Counted from the stretch's first letter, positions 7,608-17,155 are shown. The stretch: 64,000 bases of DNA from Tabrizicola aquatica (GCF_002900975.1 NZ_PJON01000005.1:186001-250000), one strand, 5' to 3'. Made by a program: numbers and translations. The notes: generated by a model from the sequence alone, not told the origin.

Positions 7608-9818
7608 ATGAGCGAAAGGTTTCAGGTGGTGGAGCGGGTCTATCGGGCGGGCGATCTGGTGGGCGTGCTGACGACGGAGCCTTTGGGGCGGGTCCTGGAC
7701 TATCGCGCGCCGGAGGGGGGCTGCGGCGACGGGGATTTCGTCGAGGTGCCGCTGGGGCCGCGGAAGGTGCTGGGGGTGGTCTGGGGGCCGGGGGTCGGTG
7801 GGTTTGATCCCGCGCGGCTGCGGTCGGTGGGCCGGGTGCTGGACGCGCGGCCGATGCGGGGGGAACTGCGGGGTTTCTTGGCTCGGGCGGCGGAGTATAC
7901 GCTGACGCCGCTGCCGGCGATGCTGCGGTTGGCGACCAGGACTCCGGGGTTGGGGGAGCCTGCGTCGGTGCGGCGGGTGTATCGGTTGGCGGGTGCGGTG
8001 CCCAACAGTCTGACCGAGGCGCGGCACCGGGTGATCGAGGCGTTGCGGGCGTTCGGGGGGGCTCCGGTCACGCTGGGGGAACTGACGGAGGCGGCTTCGT
8101 GTGGCGCGTCGGTGGTGAAGGGGCTGGTGAAGCTGGGCGTGGTGGCCGAGGAGGATGCGCCGCGGGATACGCCTTATCCGCGTTTGCAGGCCGGGAAGGG
8201 CGTGCGGCTGGAGGGGGAGCAGGTGGCAGCGGGGGATGCGCTGGTCGCGGCGGTGGCGCTGGGGGGGTATTCGGCGACGCTGTTGAAGGGAGTGACAGGG
8301 TCTGGGAAGACAGAGGTTTATCTGGAGGCGGTGGCGGAGTGTCTTAGGGCCGGGCGGCAGGCCTTGGTGCTGCTGCCCGAGATCGCGTTGACGGCGGAGT
8401 TTTTGACCAGGGTCGAGGCGCGGTTCGGGGCGAAGCCGGCGGAGTGGCACTCGGGCGTCACGATGACGGAACGGCGGCGGCTGTGGAAGATGGCGGCGGA
8501 GGGGGAGGCGGGGCTGGTCGTCGGCGCGCGCTCGGCTTTGTTCCTGCCGTTCCAGGACCTTGGGCTGATCGTCGTCGATGAGGAGCACGACACCTCCTAC
8601 AAGCAGGAGGAGGGGGTTCTGTACAACGCGCGGGACATGGCGGTTCTGCGCGCGGCGATTGCGGGCTGCGCGGTGGTCTTGGCCAGCGCCACCCCCAGCC
8701 TGGAGACCTGGGCGAATGTCGAGGCGGGGAAATATCAGCGGCTGGATTTGGGCTCCCGCTTTGGCGCGGCCGAGATGCCGGAGATGCGGGCCATCGACAT
8801 GCGGGCCGAGAAGCTGCCGGGGGATCGGTGGATTTCACCGACTTTGGCTGCGAAGGTGGATGCCGTCGTCAAGCGCGGGGAGCAGGCGCTCTTGTTCCTG
8901 AACCGGCGGGGGTTCGCGCCGGTGACGCTGTGCCGGGCCTGCGGGCATCAGGTCGGCTGCGACCACTGCGATGCGCGGATGGTGGAGCATCGGTTCCAGA
9001 AGCGGCTGGTCTGCCACCAGTGCGGGGCGACGAAGCCGGTGCCTTTGGCCTGCCCTTCGTGTGGTGTCGAGGGCCGGATGGCAGCCGTTGGCCCGGGGGT
9101 GGAGCGGCTGGCGGAGGAAGTGGCGGCGCGGTTTCCAGAGGCGCGCGTGGCGGTGCTGTCGTCGGACCTGTTCGGCAGCGCGCGGGCCTTGAAAGAGGCG
9201 ATTGCAGGGATCGCGGCGGGCGAGGCCGACATCATCATCGGCACGCAGATCGTGGCCAAGGGGCACAACTTTCCCCTCCTCACACTGGTGGGGGTGATCG
9301 ACGCCGACCTTGGGCTGCAGGGGTCGGACCTGCGCGCGGCGGAGCGGACGTTCCAGCTGATGCGGCAGGTCGCTGGCCGGGCGGGCCGGACGGCCGAGCG
9401 GAAGGGCGAGGCCTGGCTGCAGACCCACCAGCCGGAGCATCCGGTGATCCGGGCGATCCTTGGAGGCGACGAGGAGGCGTTCTGGGCGGCTGAGGCGGCC
9501 GAGCGGCGGGCCGCAGGGGTGCCGCCTTACGGGCGGATGGCGGGGATCATCCTGTCGTCACCCGACGTGGCGCAGGTGTTTGATTTCGGTGGCGAATTAG
9601 CGCGGCGTTGTGATCCGTTGCAACGGATCGGGGCGGAGGTCTGGGGGCCCGCGCCTGCTCCGATCGCGCGGGTGCGGGGGCGGCATCGGGTGCGGCTTTT
9701 GGTGAAGGCGGAGAAGGGGGCCCCGTTGCAGGCGGCCTTGGCGGAGTGGCTGGCGCAGTTCAAGCTGCCGAGGGATTTAAGGCTGGCAGTGGATATTGAT
9801 CCGCAGAGTTTTTTGTGA
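7608..9818 (+). CDS. priA: Primosomal protein N' (replication restart helicase PriA)
   Basis: Recognises stalled forks and loads the replicative helicase. In 736 residues it shows the N-terminal 3'-end-binding domain, Walker A GVTGSGKT near residue 228, the DEEH box near 324, and the zinc-binding region with eight cysteines between about 442 and 482 (CRACG, CDHC, CHQCG, CPSCG). The ATG at 7608 is the only good start. It is isolated, between divergent fsa and the Imm11-like gene. Confidence 0.97.
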   Translation: MSERFQVVERVYRAGDLVGVLTTEPLGRVLDYRAPEGGCGDGDFVEVPLGPRKVLGVVWGPGVGGFDPARLRSVGRVLDARPMRGELRGFLARAAEYTLTPLPAMLRLATRTPGLGEPASVRRVYRLAGAVPNSLTEARHRVIEALRAFGGAPVTLGELTEAASCGASVVKGLVKLGVVAEEDAPRDTPYPRLQAGKGVRLEGEQVAAGDALVAAVALGGYSATLLKGVTGSGKTEVYLEAVAECLRAGRQALVLLPEIALTAEFLTRVEARFGAKPAEWHSGVTMTERRRLWKMAAEGEAGLVVGARSALFLPFQDLGLIVVDEEHDTSYKQEEGVLYNARDMAVLRAAIAGCAVVLASATPSLETWANVEAGKYQRLDLGSRFGAAEMPEMRAIDMRAEKLPGDRWISPTLAAKVDAVVKRGEQALLFLNRRGFAPVTLCRACGHQVGCDHCDARMVEHRFQKRLVCHQCGATKPVPLACPSCGVEGRMAAVGPGVERLAEEVAARFPEARVAVLSSDLFGSARALKEAIAGIAAGEADIIIGTQIVAKGHNFPLLTLVGVIDADLGLQGSDLRAAERTFQLMRQVAGRAGRTAERKGEAWLQTHQPEHPVIRAILGGDEEAFWAAEAAERRAAGVPPYGRMAGIILSSPDVAQVFDFGGELARRCDPLQRIGAEVWGPAPAPIARVRGRHRVRLLVKAEKGAPLQAALAEWLAQFKLPRDLRLAVDIDPQSFL

Positions 9819-9915
9819 GGGGGGCGGTTGGCTAACTGGCGAAGCTCGGCTAGACTAGTTTGGACCTTTTGCGAGATGCGCTGCAAATCGCCGGTGACTG
9901 AACAGGAGAGGCGAA

Positions 9916-10653
9916 ATGGTTTGGGGGTTTGAACCTGCATCCAGATTTGGGCCGTTTCGCCCTGACGGTGATTTTGTCGGTTATTACGAACAACTCGATG
10001 CGAACTTCGACTCCATGACGCCTGATGAGCAAGAGTTTTACGGGAACTCCAAGCCAGCCTATCGACTTCACGTCTGCCAATGCCTGCTATACGAGCATGG
10101 CACTATGCATGGTGAGAAGCGCCTTTTCCGCGCCGTGGAAGAGAACGAATGGCCGCGGGAGTATCGGATTAACAGGCGGTACCCAAGACTGGGTTCGTTC
10201 ATGCAAATTACGGGCATGCTTCTTGTCGTGGACGTTGCCCTGAAGGAGTTGATCGAGAAGCTGGAACCTGGGATTCACCAGTTTCGGCCAATCCGGATGA
10301 GCTACAAGCCAGAAGAGCTGCATCCCGGTGAGTTCTTTACCATGATGATCGGGGCATTCCTTACAAGTTTTGACCCCCAGCAAAGCGAAGAATTCAAGAA
10401 TATTGGCGGATGCTATCGGTCAAATTACTTCAATCAAATCAACGCTTCAAAGTTGGCCATGAAGAGGCTCCAGTTTCTCAACTGCCACCTGTGGCGCGAA
10501 CGAGAGCTGAAAACCCCCGAATTTTTCGTTTCGGACACCCTTCAAGACGAGATTAGGAAAGCGGGTCTGCTCATGCCAGACATGTACCGGATGAAGGAAG
10601 TCTTGAACAGCGCTTGGGCCGTCCCTAGGGCAAACGGCTTTCCCGAACGCTAG
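9916..10653 (+). CDS. Imm11/DUF1629-like protein, orphan
   Basis: 245 soluble residues starting at ATG 9916 with AGGAG upstream. The H-Q-F-R-P-I-R segment (about residues 115-121) and the C-terminal FVSDTLQDEIRKAGL (about 198-212) resemble the Imm11/DUF1629 family, whose members are predicted immunity proteins for polymorphic toxins. No toxin, Rhs or secretion gene is nearby. Base composition is noticeably more AT-rich than priA, so it is probably acquired. The family assignment is from memory of motif patterns and should be treated as tentative. Confidence 0.55.
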   Translation: MVWGFEPASRFGPFRPDGDFVGYYEQLDANFDSMTPDEQEFYGNSKPAYRLHVCQCLLYEHGTMHGEKRLFRAVEENEWPREYRINRRYPRLGSFMQITGMLLVVDVALKELIEKLEPGIHQFRPIRMSYKPEELHPGEFFTMMIGAFLTSFDPQQSEEFKNIGGCYRSNYFNQINASKLAMKRLQFLNCHLWRERELKTPEFFVSDTLQDEIRKAGLLMPDMYRMKEVLNSAWAVPRANGFPER

Positions 10654-10760
10654 TGTTTGGGTGTAAGGTCGATGCGCTTTAGCTCACCTTACGAAGTTTG
10701 GCGAACCGTCGGTCACAGGGCAACGCCCGACCGCCGGGTGGGCGAGCACCGGCATTTCCA

Positions 10761-10877
10761 GGCGTTCTATCGTTCAACCCCTCCCACCGTAGTTCTGCAG
10801 GCTGACGGTGCAAGAGCGCCCGCCCGAGGGCGCGGTCGGGCGCTGCCCGGCGGGCTTCGTCCTTGATTCCGGGCTAA
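10761..10877 (-). repeat. Dispersed intergenic repeat, copy B
   Basis: Inverted partner of the repeat at 6598-6706, with GC-rich hairpin arms (CCGGGC and GCGGTCGGGCG blocks) and the same GCAGAACT-x-CGGTGG core on the minus strand. It occupies most of the 298-bp gap after the Imm11-like gene; the rest of that gap shows nothing recognisable. Confidence 0.6.
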
Positions 10878-10951
10878 GGGGAACCTGGGCGGATTGTGCC
10901 GGGCACAAGGTTTGGGTTTGCCTTGGCCCCCGTTTTGGCTAGTTCCTGCAT

Positions 10952-12184
10952 ATGTCCAGCTTGATGCCCCTGTCCGAGACCTACCGTCTGCCCCGCTGGC
11001 GGCGGCCCGAGGCGCTCCTGTACCTCATGGCGGCGGCGATGCCGTTGAGTTTCGCGACCTGGTCGGCGCTTTTGAACAACTTCGTCATCGAGGTGGCGGC
11101 GTTCACGGGCAAGGAGATCGGCTGGCTGCATACGGTGCGGGAGATTCCGGGGCTTCTCGCGGTCATGGTCATCGCGATCCTGCTGGCGGTGCGGGAGCAG
11201 GTGTTGGCGCTGGGGATGCTGGCGCTTTTGGGGGCGGCGACGATGTTCACGGGGTGGTTCACCTCGTTCAGTGGCCTTCTGGTAATGACGCTGCTGTCGT
11301 CGATCGGGTTTCACTACTTCGAGACGGTGAACCAGTCGCTGCAACTGCAGTGGATCGACAAGGCCCGCGCGCCGATTGTGCTGGGGCGGATCGTGGCGGT
11401 GGGGGCGGGGGCATCACTCGCGGCCTATGGGGCGATTGTCGCGCTGTGGGACAGTCTGGGGCTGGAGTATAATACCGTCTACATGGCCTCGGGCGGGTTG
11501 ACGATTGCCATCGTGCTGTTTGCGGCGCTGGCATATCCGCAGTTTCAGTCTCCGCATGTGCAGCACAAGCATATGGTCCTGCGGCGGCGATACTGGCTGT
11601 ATTACGCGCTGCAATTCATGGCGGGCGCGCGGCGGCAGATTTTCGTGGTCTTTGCGGGCTTCATGATGGTGGAGCGGTTCGGGATGAAGGTCTCGGAGAT
11701 GACGCTTCTCTTGCTGTGCAATTACCTGATCAACATGGCGGTGGCGCCGATGATGGGGCGGGCGCTGGGCAAGTATGGCGAGCGGAACGTCATGGGGTTC
11801 GAGTATATCGGGCTGACGCTGGTGTTCCTGGCCTATGGTGGCCTTTACTGGTTCGGCTGGGGGATCGTGATTGCGGGCGGGCTTTATATCCTGGACCAGC
11901 TGTTCTTTGCACTCAGTTTCAGCCTGAAGACCTATTTCCAGAAGATCGCCGATCCGCGCGATATTGCGCCCACGGCGGCGGTGGCGTTCACGATCAACCA
12001 TATCGCGGCGGTGTTCCTGCCGGCGGCGCTGGGCTATCTTTGGGCGACCTCGCCGGATTACGTATTCCTTCTGGGGGCCGGGATGGCGCTGGTGGCGTTT
12101 GGGCTGATCTGCCTGATCCCGCGGCACCCCGAACCGGGGAACGAGACGGTGTTCTCGCGTGGTCTGCCGGTGGCGGCGGAGTAG
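10952..12184 (+). CDS. MFS transporter
   Basis: 410 residues with about twelve hydrophobic helices and the central cytoplasmic loop near residues 195-215. The N-terminal tail is rich in Arg (RLPRWRRPE). A GYLWAT/P loop and the last helices resemble DHA-type exporters, but the typical motif A is weak, so the substrate is unknown. The start could be ATG 10952 or the in-frame ATG four codons later; neither has a strong ribosome-binding site. msrA follows after 54 bp on the same strand. Confidence 0.85.
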   Translation: MSSLMPLSETYRLPRWRRPEALLYLMAAAMPLSFATWSALLNNFVIEVAAFTGKEIGWLHTVREIPGLLAVMVIAILLAVREQVLALGMLALLGAATMFTGWFTSFSGLLVMTLLSSIGFHYFETVNQSLQLQWIDKARAPIVLGRIVAVGAGASLAAYGAIVALWDSLGLEYNTVYMASGGLTIAIVLFAALAYPQFQSPHVQHKHMVLRRRYWLYYALQFMAGARRQIFVVFAGFMMVERFGMKVSEMTLLLLCNYLINMAVAPMMGRALGKYGERNVMGFEYIGLTLVFLAYGGLYWFGWGIVIAGGLYILDQLFFALSFSLKTYFQKIADPRDIAPTAAVAFTINHIAAVFLPAALGYLWATSPDYVFLLGAGMALVAFGLICLIPRHPEPGNETVFSRGLPVAAE

Positions 12185-12238
12185 GCTGGCGCGGCGGGGG
12201 TTCCGCCCTATATTCGGCAGGCAAACGGAGGGTCGCGC

Positions 12239-12892
12239 ATGTTCTTCACCCGCAAATCGATGGAAATGGTCACGGCCGACAAGGCCCTGCCGGGGCGGGC
12301 GGAGCCCTTGCCCACGGCCGAGACGCATTTTCTGTCCGGTATTCCGCTGAAATCGCCGGTGCCCGAGGGCATGGAAGAGGCGATGTTCGGGATGGGCTGC
12401 TTCTGGGGTGTGGAGCGGAAGTTCTGGCAGACCCCGGGCGTCTGGCTGACCATGGTCGGCTATGCGGGCGGGTATACTCCCAATCCGACCTACAAGGAGA
12501 CCTGCACCCAGTTGACCGGGCACAACGAGGTGGTGCGGGTGATCTATGACCCGGCGGTCATCAGCTATGAGGGGCTGTTGAAGCTGTTCTGGGAAGGGCA
12601 TGACCCGACGCAGGGGATGCGGCAGGGGAATGATGTCGGCTCGACTTACCGGTCGGGGATCTATGCCTACACGGACGCGCAGATGGCGGCCGCAAGGGCC
12701 TCGAAGGTGGTCTATGAACATGCGCTGAAGGCGGCGGGGATGGGGCCGATCACGACCGAGATCCTGCCGGTGCCGGTGTTCTACTTCGCCGAGGATTACC
12801 ACCAGCAGTATCTGGCCAAGAACCCGGACGGCTATTGCGGGATCGGTGGGACCGGCGTGACCTGCCCGATCGGGACCGGCGTGCGCGCCTGA
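12239..12892 (+). CDS. msrA: Peptide-methionine (S)-S-oxide reductase
   Basis: Repairs oxidised methionine (S epimer) in proteins with thioredoxin as donor. The GCFWG motif places the nucleophilic Cys at residue 54 of 217; the YAGG, NPTYKE and [18 protein letters not shown]-type blocks that follow are characteristic. The ~50-residue extension before the catalytic motif is usual in alphaproteobacterial MsrA. It is followed by a short hairpin at 12899-12919 without a T-run. Confidence 0.95.
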   Translation: MFFTRKSMEMVTADKALPGRAEPLPTAETHFLSGIPLKSPVPEGMEEAMFGMGCFWGVERKFWQTPGVWLTMVGYAGGYTPNPTYKETCTQLTGHNEVVRVIYDPAVISYEGLLKLFWEGHDPTQGMRQGNDVGSTYRSGIYAYTDAQMAAARASKVVYEHALKAAGMGPITTEILPVPVFYFAEDYHQQYLAKNPDGYCGIGGTGVTCPIGTGVRA

Positions 12893-12898
12893 GAGCGG

Positions 12899-12919
12899 AC
12901 GAATTTTCTGCGAAAATTC
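12899..12919. repeat. AT-armed hairpin after msrA
   Basis: Arms CGAATTTT and AAAATTCG around a five-base loop, in the gap between msrA and prmA. There is no T-run, so it is not a classic terminator. It may act as a mRNA 3'-end stabiliser. Confidence 0.45.
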
Positions 12920-12993
12920 GCTGGCTGCGCGCCGCAGATCGGCTTGATCGGCCGGAGCGGGGCGCGTAAGGGCCTGCACAAAGGAGTGCCGCC

Positions 12994-13866
12994 ATGCCGA
13001 CCTATTCCGCCCTGACCACGCTTCCCGGTGAGGATGCCGCACAGTCCCTGGCCCTGGCCATGGAGCGGATGGACCCCGAACCCACAGGCGTGGGGGTGTT
13101 CGAGATCGAGGACGGCTCGGGCCTGTGGGAGGTCGGCGGCTATTTCCTGGAGCCGCCGGACGAGGTGATGCTGGAAGTGCTGGCGACGGCCTTCGGCGCG
13201 AAGCCCTTCGCGCTGTCGGAACTGCCCGAGGTGGACTGGGTCGCGCATGTGCGGCGCGAGTTGTCGCCGGTGGATGCCGGGCGGTTCTTCGTTTACGGCA
13301 GCCATGATGCGGACAAGGTGCCGGCGGGCCGGGTGCCCTTGCAGATCGAGGCGACGGTGGCTTTCGGCACGGGCCACCACGGGACGACGCTGGGCTGCCT
13401 TCTGGCCTTTGACCGGCTGCTGACGGCGGGCGAGCGTCCGGCAAAGGTGGCCGACATCGGCTGCGGCACGGCGGTTCTGGCGATGGCGGCTGCGGCGACT
13501 TTGCCCGACGCGCTAGTCATCGCCAGCGACATTGACCGGGTCGCGGTGGACGTGGCCGAAGCCAATGTGGCGATCAACGGGCTGGAGGGGCGGATCGAAT
13601 GTCTGGAGGCTGCCGGGTTGCAGCACCGCCGCCTGCACGCCGCCGCGCCCTATGACCTGATCTTTGCCAATATCCTGAAAGGCCCGCTGATCGAGCTGGC
13701 CCCGTCGATCAGCGCGCATCTAGCGCCGGGGGGGAGGGCGATTCTCTCTGGCCTTCTGGTTGTGCAGGCCGAAGCGGTGACCGAGGCTTACGTTGCGGCA
13801 GGTCTTTGTCTGCAAAACCGCGACGATCTTGGGGAATGGTCGACGCTTGTTCTACAAAAGGCCTGA
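12994..13866 (+). CDS. prmA: Ribosomal protein L11 methyltransferase
   Basis: SAM-dependent methylation of 50S protein L11. In 290 residues there is an N-terminal substrate-binding domain and a class I methyltransferase core with motif I V-A-D-I-G-C-G-T (near residue 150), the acidic ASDID, and the catalytic-loop motif F-A-N-I-L near residue 227, all hallmarks of PrmA. AAAGGAG precedes ATG 12994. Confidence 0.94.
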   Translation: MPTYSALTTLPGEDAAQSLALAMERMDPEPTGVGVFEIEDGSGLWEVGGYFLEPPDEVMLEVLATAFGAKPFALSELPEVDWVAHVRRELSPVDAGRFFVYGSHDADKVPAGRVPLQIEATVAFGTGHHGTTLGCLLAFDRLLTAGERPAKVADIGCGTAVLAMAAAATLPDALVIASDIDRVAVDVAEANVAINGLEGRIECLEAAGLQHRRLHAAAPYDLIFANILKGPLIELAPSISAHLAPGGRAILSGLLVVQAEAVTEAYVAAGLCLQNRDDLGEWSTLVLQKA

Positions 13867-13881
13867 AATCGTGGACAATCC

Positions 13882-13911
13882 TTGACAGGTTTCGGAGACC
13901 AGTCGCAGTAA
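13882..13911 (+). promoter_or_regulatory. Candidate sigma-70 promoter for the small gene at 13988
   Basis: TTGACA at 13882-13887 and a poor CAGTAA -10 at 13906-13911, spaced 18 bp, in the gap after prmA. The -35 is perfect, the -10 weak. Confidence 0.35.
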
Positions 13912-13987
13912 AGGCGACATGCCGCATTTTCGCCATAAAACGGCGGCATCAATGCCTTGTCTGGGCTGCCAAGCTGGGGTGAAGAAG

Positions 13988-14335
13988 ATGTGGGTTGATC
14001 CGAACCTGAACGATTTTTACACCCGCGTCTCGCGGATCGAAAAATCCCATGCCAAGGGCTATGGCTTCGAGGCCGCAGGCACCTTGGGGCGCAAGGCCTC
14101 GACCCGCCGCGGCTCGTGGTTGGCAAAGCTGGTCAAGCCGGTGGCGCTGGCGCTGGTGGTGGGGATCGGCTTGAAAGGCGTGATCCACTATTATGTCGGG
14201 CCGCAAACCTATGAAAGCCGGGTCAGTGCGCTGGCCGCCGGTTCTGGATTTGATCCGGTCGGGGCCTGGATGATGCACGCCGACCCCGCGACGCTTTGGG
14301 TGTCCGGCCAACTGCAAGCCCTCTTGCCGCGCTGA
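13988..14335 (+). CDS. Small conserved protein with one membrane segment
   Basis: 115 residues from ATG 13988 (opening M-W-V-D-P-N-L-N-D-F-Y); a GTG three codons earlier is an alternative. A basic stretch (RKASTRRGSWLAKLVK) precedes one hydrophobic helix near residues 48-66, and a predicted periplasmic tail follows. This fits a type II membrane anchor. I do not recognise a family. A rho-independent terminator follows at 14357-14384. Confidence 0.7.
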   Translation: MWVDPNLNDFYTRVSRIEKSHAKGYGFEAAGTLGRKASTRRGSWLAKLVKPVALALVVGIGLKGVIHYYVGPQTYESRVSALAAGSGFDPVGAWMMHADPATLWVSGQLQALLPR

Positions 14336-14356
14336 GCCAAACCCTTGGAAATGCAT

Positions 14357-14384
14357 AAGGCCGCACCCATCGGTGCGGCCTTTT
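14357..14384 (+). terminator. Rho-independent terminator
   Basis: GGCCGCACC and GGTGCGGCC arms around a short CAT loop region, preceded by A's and followed by TTTT, 22 bp after the stop at 14335. The A-tract on the left lets it also serve the convergent DUF1127 gene, whose stop is at 14415. Confidence 0.85.
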
Positions 14385-14414
14385 ACGTTCCGGCGTGGTG
14401 CCCTCACCCGTCGC

Positions 14415-14618
14415 TTAGCGACCGATGAACTCGATGTCGCCGCGGCACAGACCGATATCGTCCAGCTCGCGGTCGGAAAGCTTGTTCAGCGCCTTGCGGG
14501 TCACGCGCGCATCGTTCCATGCGGCGAGGGTCGCAAAAGCATTCGTCACCGCATTGATCGTGCGGTAGGTGGTGATGGCGCCAAAGGGCGCCGGGCGGGT
14601 CGTCTCGACAGCGGCCAT
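14415..14618 (-). CDS. DUF1127 small protein
   Basis: 67 residues from ATG 14618, chosen because AGGA lies eight bases upstream; two nearer in-frame ATGs have worse spacing. The C-terminal block R-K-A-L-N-K-L-S-D-R-E-L-D-D-I-G-L and the ending D-I-E are the DUF1127 signature. In Rhodobacter relatives, DUF1127 proteins have been linked to RNA turnover and stress responses. Which process this copy serves is unknown. Confidence 0.88.
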   Translation of the reverse strand: MAAVETTRPAPFGAITTYRTINAVTNAFATLAAWNDARVTRKALNKLSDRELDDIGLCRGDIEFIGR

Positions 14619-14675
14619 GGCTAGCATCCTGTTCATAAACTGCTCATTGCACGGGCCTATTCCCTTGCCCTTTGC

Positions 14676-14704
14676 CAGATAGTCGTGCTGCAGGTGCAAA
14701 GCAA
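14676..14704 (-). promoter_or_regulatory. Candidate promoter of the DUF1127 gene
   Basis: On the minus strand TTGCTT and TATCTG are separated by 17 bp, about 58 bp upstream of the start codon at 14618. Matches to consensus are partial. Confidence 0.3.
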
Positions 14705-14889
14705 GCGATGTCCAAGCAAGGCCGCCTTGCAGCCACTGCATGACTATGGACACAATTTCTTCATCTTTTTCAGCGCCTTCCCGCAAGGATTGGCGCGGCG
14801 CGTCGTGTTTTTGCGGCATAACGTCGTATTCTGCAAGTGCAAAATGATTAATCGCAGGCGCCCGGCGCGATGGAAAGCCATTGGCGGAT

Positions 14890-14904
14890 GTTCCCTTTTC
14901 GTGC
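14890..14904 (+). promoter_or_regulatory. LexA-like SOS box upstream of ruvC
   Basis: GTTC-N7-GTGC, one mismatch from the alphaproteobacterial LexA direct repeat GTTC-N7-GTTC, 34 bp before the ruvC start. The T-rich spacer (CCTTTTC) also fits known boxes. It would place ruvCAB under SOS control, as in other proteobacteria. Confidence 0.45.
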
Positions 14905-14938
14905 TAGCCCTTGTGGCAAGAAGAAGAGCGGGGGCAAG

Positions 14939-15448
14939 ATGCGGGTCATCGGCATCGATCCGGGGTTAAGGAACCTGGGCTGGGGTGTGATCGACGTGGC
15001 GGGCTCTCGCCTTAGTCATGTGGCGAACGGCATCTGCCACTCGGACGGGGCGGACGGCGACCTGGCGGTGCGGCTTCTGTCGCTGCATGCGCAGCTGACG
15101 GAGGTCTTGCGCACCTGGCAGCCCGAAAGCGCGGCGGTGGAGCATACGTTCGTCAACAAGGACGCGGTGGCGACGCTGAAGCTGGGCCAGGCGCGGGGGA
15201 TTGCGCTTTTGGTGCCGGCGCAGTTCGGGCTTGCGGTCGGGGAATATGCGCCGAATGCGGTGAAGAAAACGGTGGTGGGCGTGGGCCATGCGGCCAAGGT
15301 GCAGGTGGACCACATGGTCAAGCTGCAGTTTCCTGGGGTGAAGATCGCGGGGCCGGACGCTGCGGATGCGCTGGCGATTGCGATCTGCCATGCGCATCAT
15401 GTGCAGTCGTCGGGCCGGCTGGCGGCGGCGGTGAGGGCGGCGGGATGA
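14939..15448 (+). CDS. ruvC: Holliday junction resolvase RuvC
   Basis: Cuts Holliday junctions after RuvAB branch migration. The 169-residue protein starting at ATG 14939 has the four catalytic acids in register with the E. coli enzyme: D7 (IGIDPG), E68, D140 and D143. The longer open frame upstream adds a non-conserved N-terminus. The ruvA start overlaps the stop by four bases (ATGA). Confidence 0.97.
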   Translation: MRVIGIDPGLRNLGWGVIDVAGSRLSHVANGICHSDGADGDLAVRLLSLHAQLTEVLRTWQPESAAVEHTFVNKDAVATLKLGQARGIALLVPAQFGLAVGEYAPNAVKKTVVGVGHAAKVQVDHMVKLQFPGVKIAGPDAADALAIAICHAHHVQSSGRLAAAVRAAG

Positions 15449-16119
15449 TCGGGCGGATTTCGGGACGGCTGGACTGGCGCGGGTCGGACCATGTGCTGAT
15501 CGACGTGCGCGGGGTGGGCTATATCGTCCATGTCAGCGAGCGGACGCTGGCCGCAATGCCCTCGGTCGGCGAGGCGGTCAGTCTGTATACCGAGCTTCTG
15601 GTGCGCGAGGACCTGCTGCAACTGTTCGGCTTTCCGACCATGCTGGAGAAGGAGTGGCACAAGCTGCTGGTGACGGTGCAGGGCGTGGGGGCCAAGGCCG
15701 CGATGGCGATCCTGGGCACTTTGGGGGCCGAGGGGGTGGGTCGGGCGATCACCCTGGGCGACGCGCGGGCGGTGCAGGCCGCGCCGGGCGTGGGGCCGAA
15801 ACTGGCGCAGCGGGTGATCCTGGAGCTGAAGGCCAAGGCCCCCGGCGTGATGGCGGCGGGGGTCGGGTTGTCGGCAAAAGCCGGGTCGGAGGATGTGGTG
15901 ATCGAGGAGGCTGCCCCCGCGCCGCGCAAATCTGCGAAGGTGGACGAGGGTGCGGCGCGGCGGGCCCTGGCCTCGGCTGATGCGCTGTCGGCGCTGGTGA
16001 ACCTGGGCTATGGCCAGGGGGATGCGGCGCAGGCGGTGGCAACGGTGATGGGCGATGCGCCCGAGGCTGAGACCTCGGCCGTGATCCGGGCGGCGCTGAA
16101 GCTGCTGGCCCCCAAATGA
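15445..16119 (+). CDS. ruvA: Holliday junction branch migration protein RuvA
   Basis: 224 residues. Domain I opens [13 protein letters not shown] with an OB fold; two helix-hairpin-helix motifs follow ([14 protein letters not shown] and [16 protein letters not shown], about residues 70-125); the C-terminal ~50 residues form domain III that contacts RuvB. A slightly long Ala/Lys-rich linker separates domains II and III. It is second in ruvCAB. Confidence 0.97.
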   Translation: MIGRISGRLDWRGSDHVLIDVRGVGYIVHVSERTLAAMPSVGEAVSLYTELLVREDLLQLFGFPTMLEKEWHKLLVTVQGVGAKAAMAILGTLGAEGVGRAITLGDARAVQAAPGVGPKLAQRVILELKAKAPGVMAAGVGLSAKAGSEDVVIEEAAPAPRKSAKVDEGAARRALASADALSALVNLGYGQGDAAQAVATVMGDAPEAETSAVIRAALKLLAPK

Positions 16120-16129
16120 TTGAAGCGAC

Positions 16130-17155
16130 ATGAGTTCCGATCCGACCCTGCGGCCCGAGCGGTTGCCCGAGGATACCGACAAGGCCCTGCGCCCGCAGAT
16201 GCTGGCCGAGTTCATCGGGCAGGCGGATGCGCGGGCGAACCTTGCGGTGTTCATTGAATCGGCCCGGATGCGGGGCGAGGCGATGGACCATACGCTGTTC
16301 CACGGGCCTCCGGGCTTGGGGAAAACGACACTGGCGCAGATCATGGCGCGGGAGTTGGGGGTGGGGTTCCGCATGACCTCGGGGCCGGTGCTGGCCAAGC
16401 CGGGCGATCTTGCGGCGATCCTGACCAATCTGGAGCCGCGCGATGTGCTGTTCATCGACGAGATCCACCGGCTGTCCCCGGTGGTCGAGGAGGTGCTGTA
16501 TCCGGCGCTGGAGGATTTTGCGCTGGACCTGGTGATCGGCGAGGGGCCGGCGGCGCGGACGGTGCGGATCGACTTGCAGCCGTTCACCCTGGTCGGGGCG
16601 ACGACGCGGCTGGGGCTTTTGACGACTCCTTTAAGGGACCGGTTCGGGATTCCGACGCGGCTGGAGTTCTATTCGGAGGCGGAGCTTTACGAGATCGTCA
16701 CGCGGGGGGCGAGGTTGATGGGCGTCCAGGCCGAGGCGGAAGGCTGCCGCGAGATTGCCCGGCGGGCGCGGGGGACGCCACGGATTGCGGGGCGGCTCTT
16801 GCGGCGTGTGGTGGATTTCGCGCTGGTCGAGGAGGGCGGGCGGATCAGCCGGGCGCTGGCCGACCGGGCGCTGACCCGGCTGGGGGTGGACAACCTGGGG
16901 CTTGACGGGGCGGACCGGCGCTATCTGACGCTGTTGGCCGAAAACTACGGCGGCGGGCCGGTGGGGGTGGAGACCATCGCGGCGGCCCTGTCCGAGCCGA
17001 GGGATGCCATCGAGGAGGTGATCGAACCCTACCTCTTGCAGCAGGGCCTGATCCTGCGCACCCCGCGCGGGCGGATGCTGGGGGCAAAGGCCTGGCGACA
17101 TCTGGGTCTGGAGGCGCCGAAGGTGCCGGGCCAGGCGGATCTTTTCGGCAGCTGA
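16130..17155 (+). CDS. ruvB: Holliday junction helicase RuvB
   Basis: 341-residue AAA+ motor. Walker [13 protein letters not shown] near residue 61, Walker B with D-E-I-H ([10 protein letters not shown]), sensor 1 [18 protein letters not shown] and a C-terminal winged helix ending in the conserved [15 protein letters not shown] segment are all present. It starts ten bases after ruvA. Confidence 0.97.
   Translation: MSSDPTLRPERLPEDTDKALRPQMLAEFIGQADARANLAVFIESARMRGEAMDHTLFHGPPGLGKTTLAQIMARELGVGFRMTSGPVLAKPGDLAAILTNLEPRDVLFIDEIHRLSPVVEEVLYPALEDFALDLVIGEGPAARTVRIDLQPFTLVGATTRLGLLTTPLRDRFGIPTRLEFYSEAELYEIVTRGARLMGVQAEAEGCREIARRARGTPRIAGRLLRRVVDFALVEEGGRISRALADRALTRLGVDNLGLDGADRRYLTLLAENYGGGPVGVETIAAALSEPRDAIEEVIEPYLLQQGLILRTPRGRMLGAKAWRHLGLEAPKVPGQADLFGS

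Larger units (their letters stand above)
14619..14938. other. 320-bp gap between the DUF1127 gene and ruvC
   Basis: Divergent intergenic region. It holds a candidate promoter for the DUF1127 gene (14676-14704) and a LexA-like box before ruvC (14890-14904). The rest shows no gene or repeat that I can identify. Confidence 0.5.

Noticed and set aside
11414-13444. 676-codon open frame on the minus strand
   Set aside because: It is antisense to the MFS gene, msrA and prmA; its composition is Arg/Pro/His-rich, typical of shadow frames in GC-rich DNA, with no domain.
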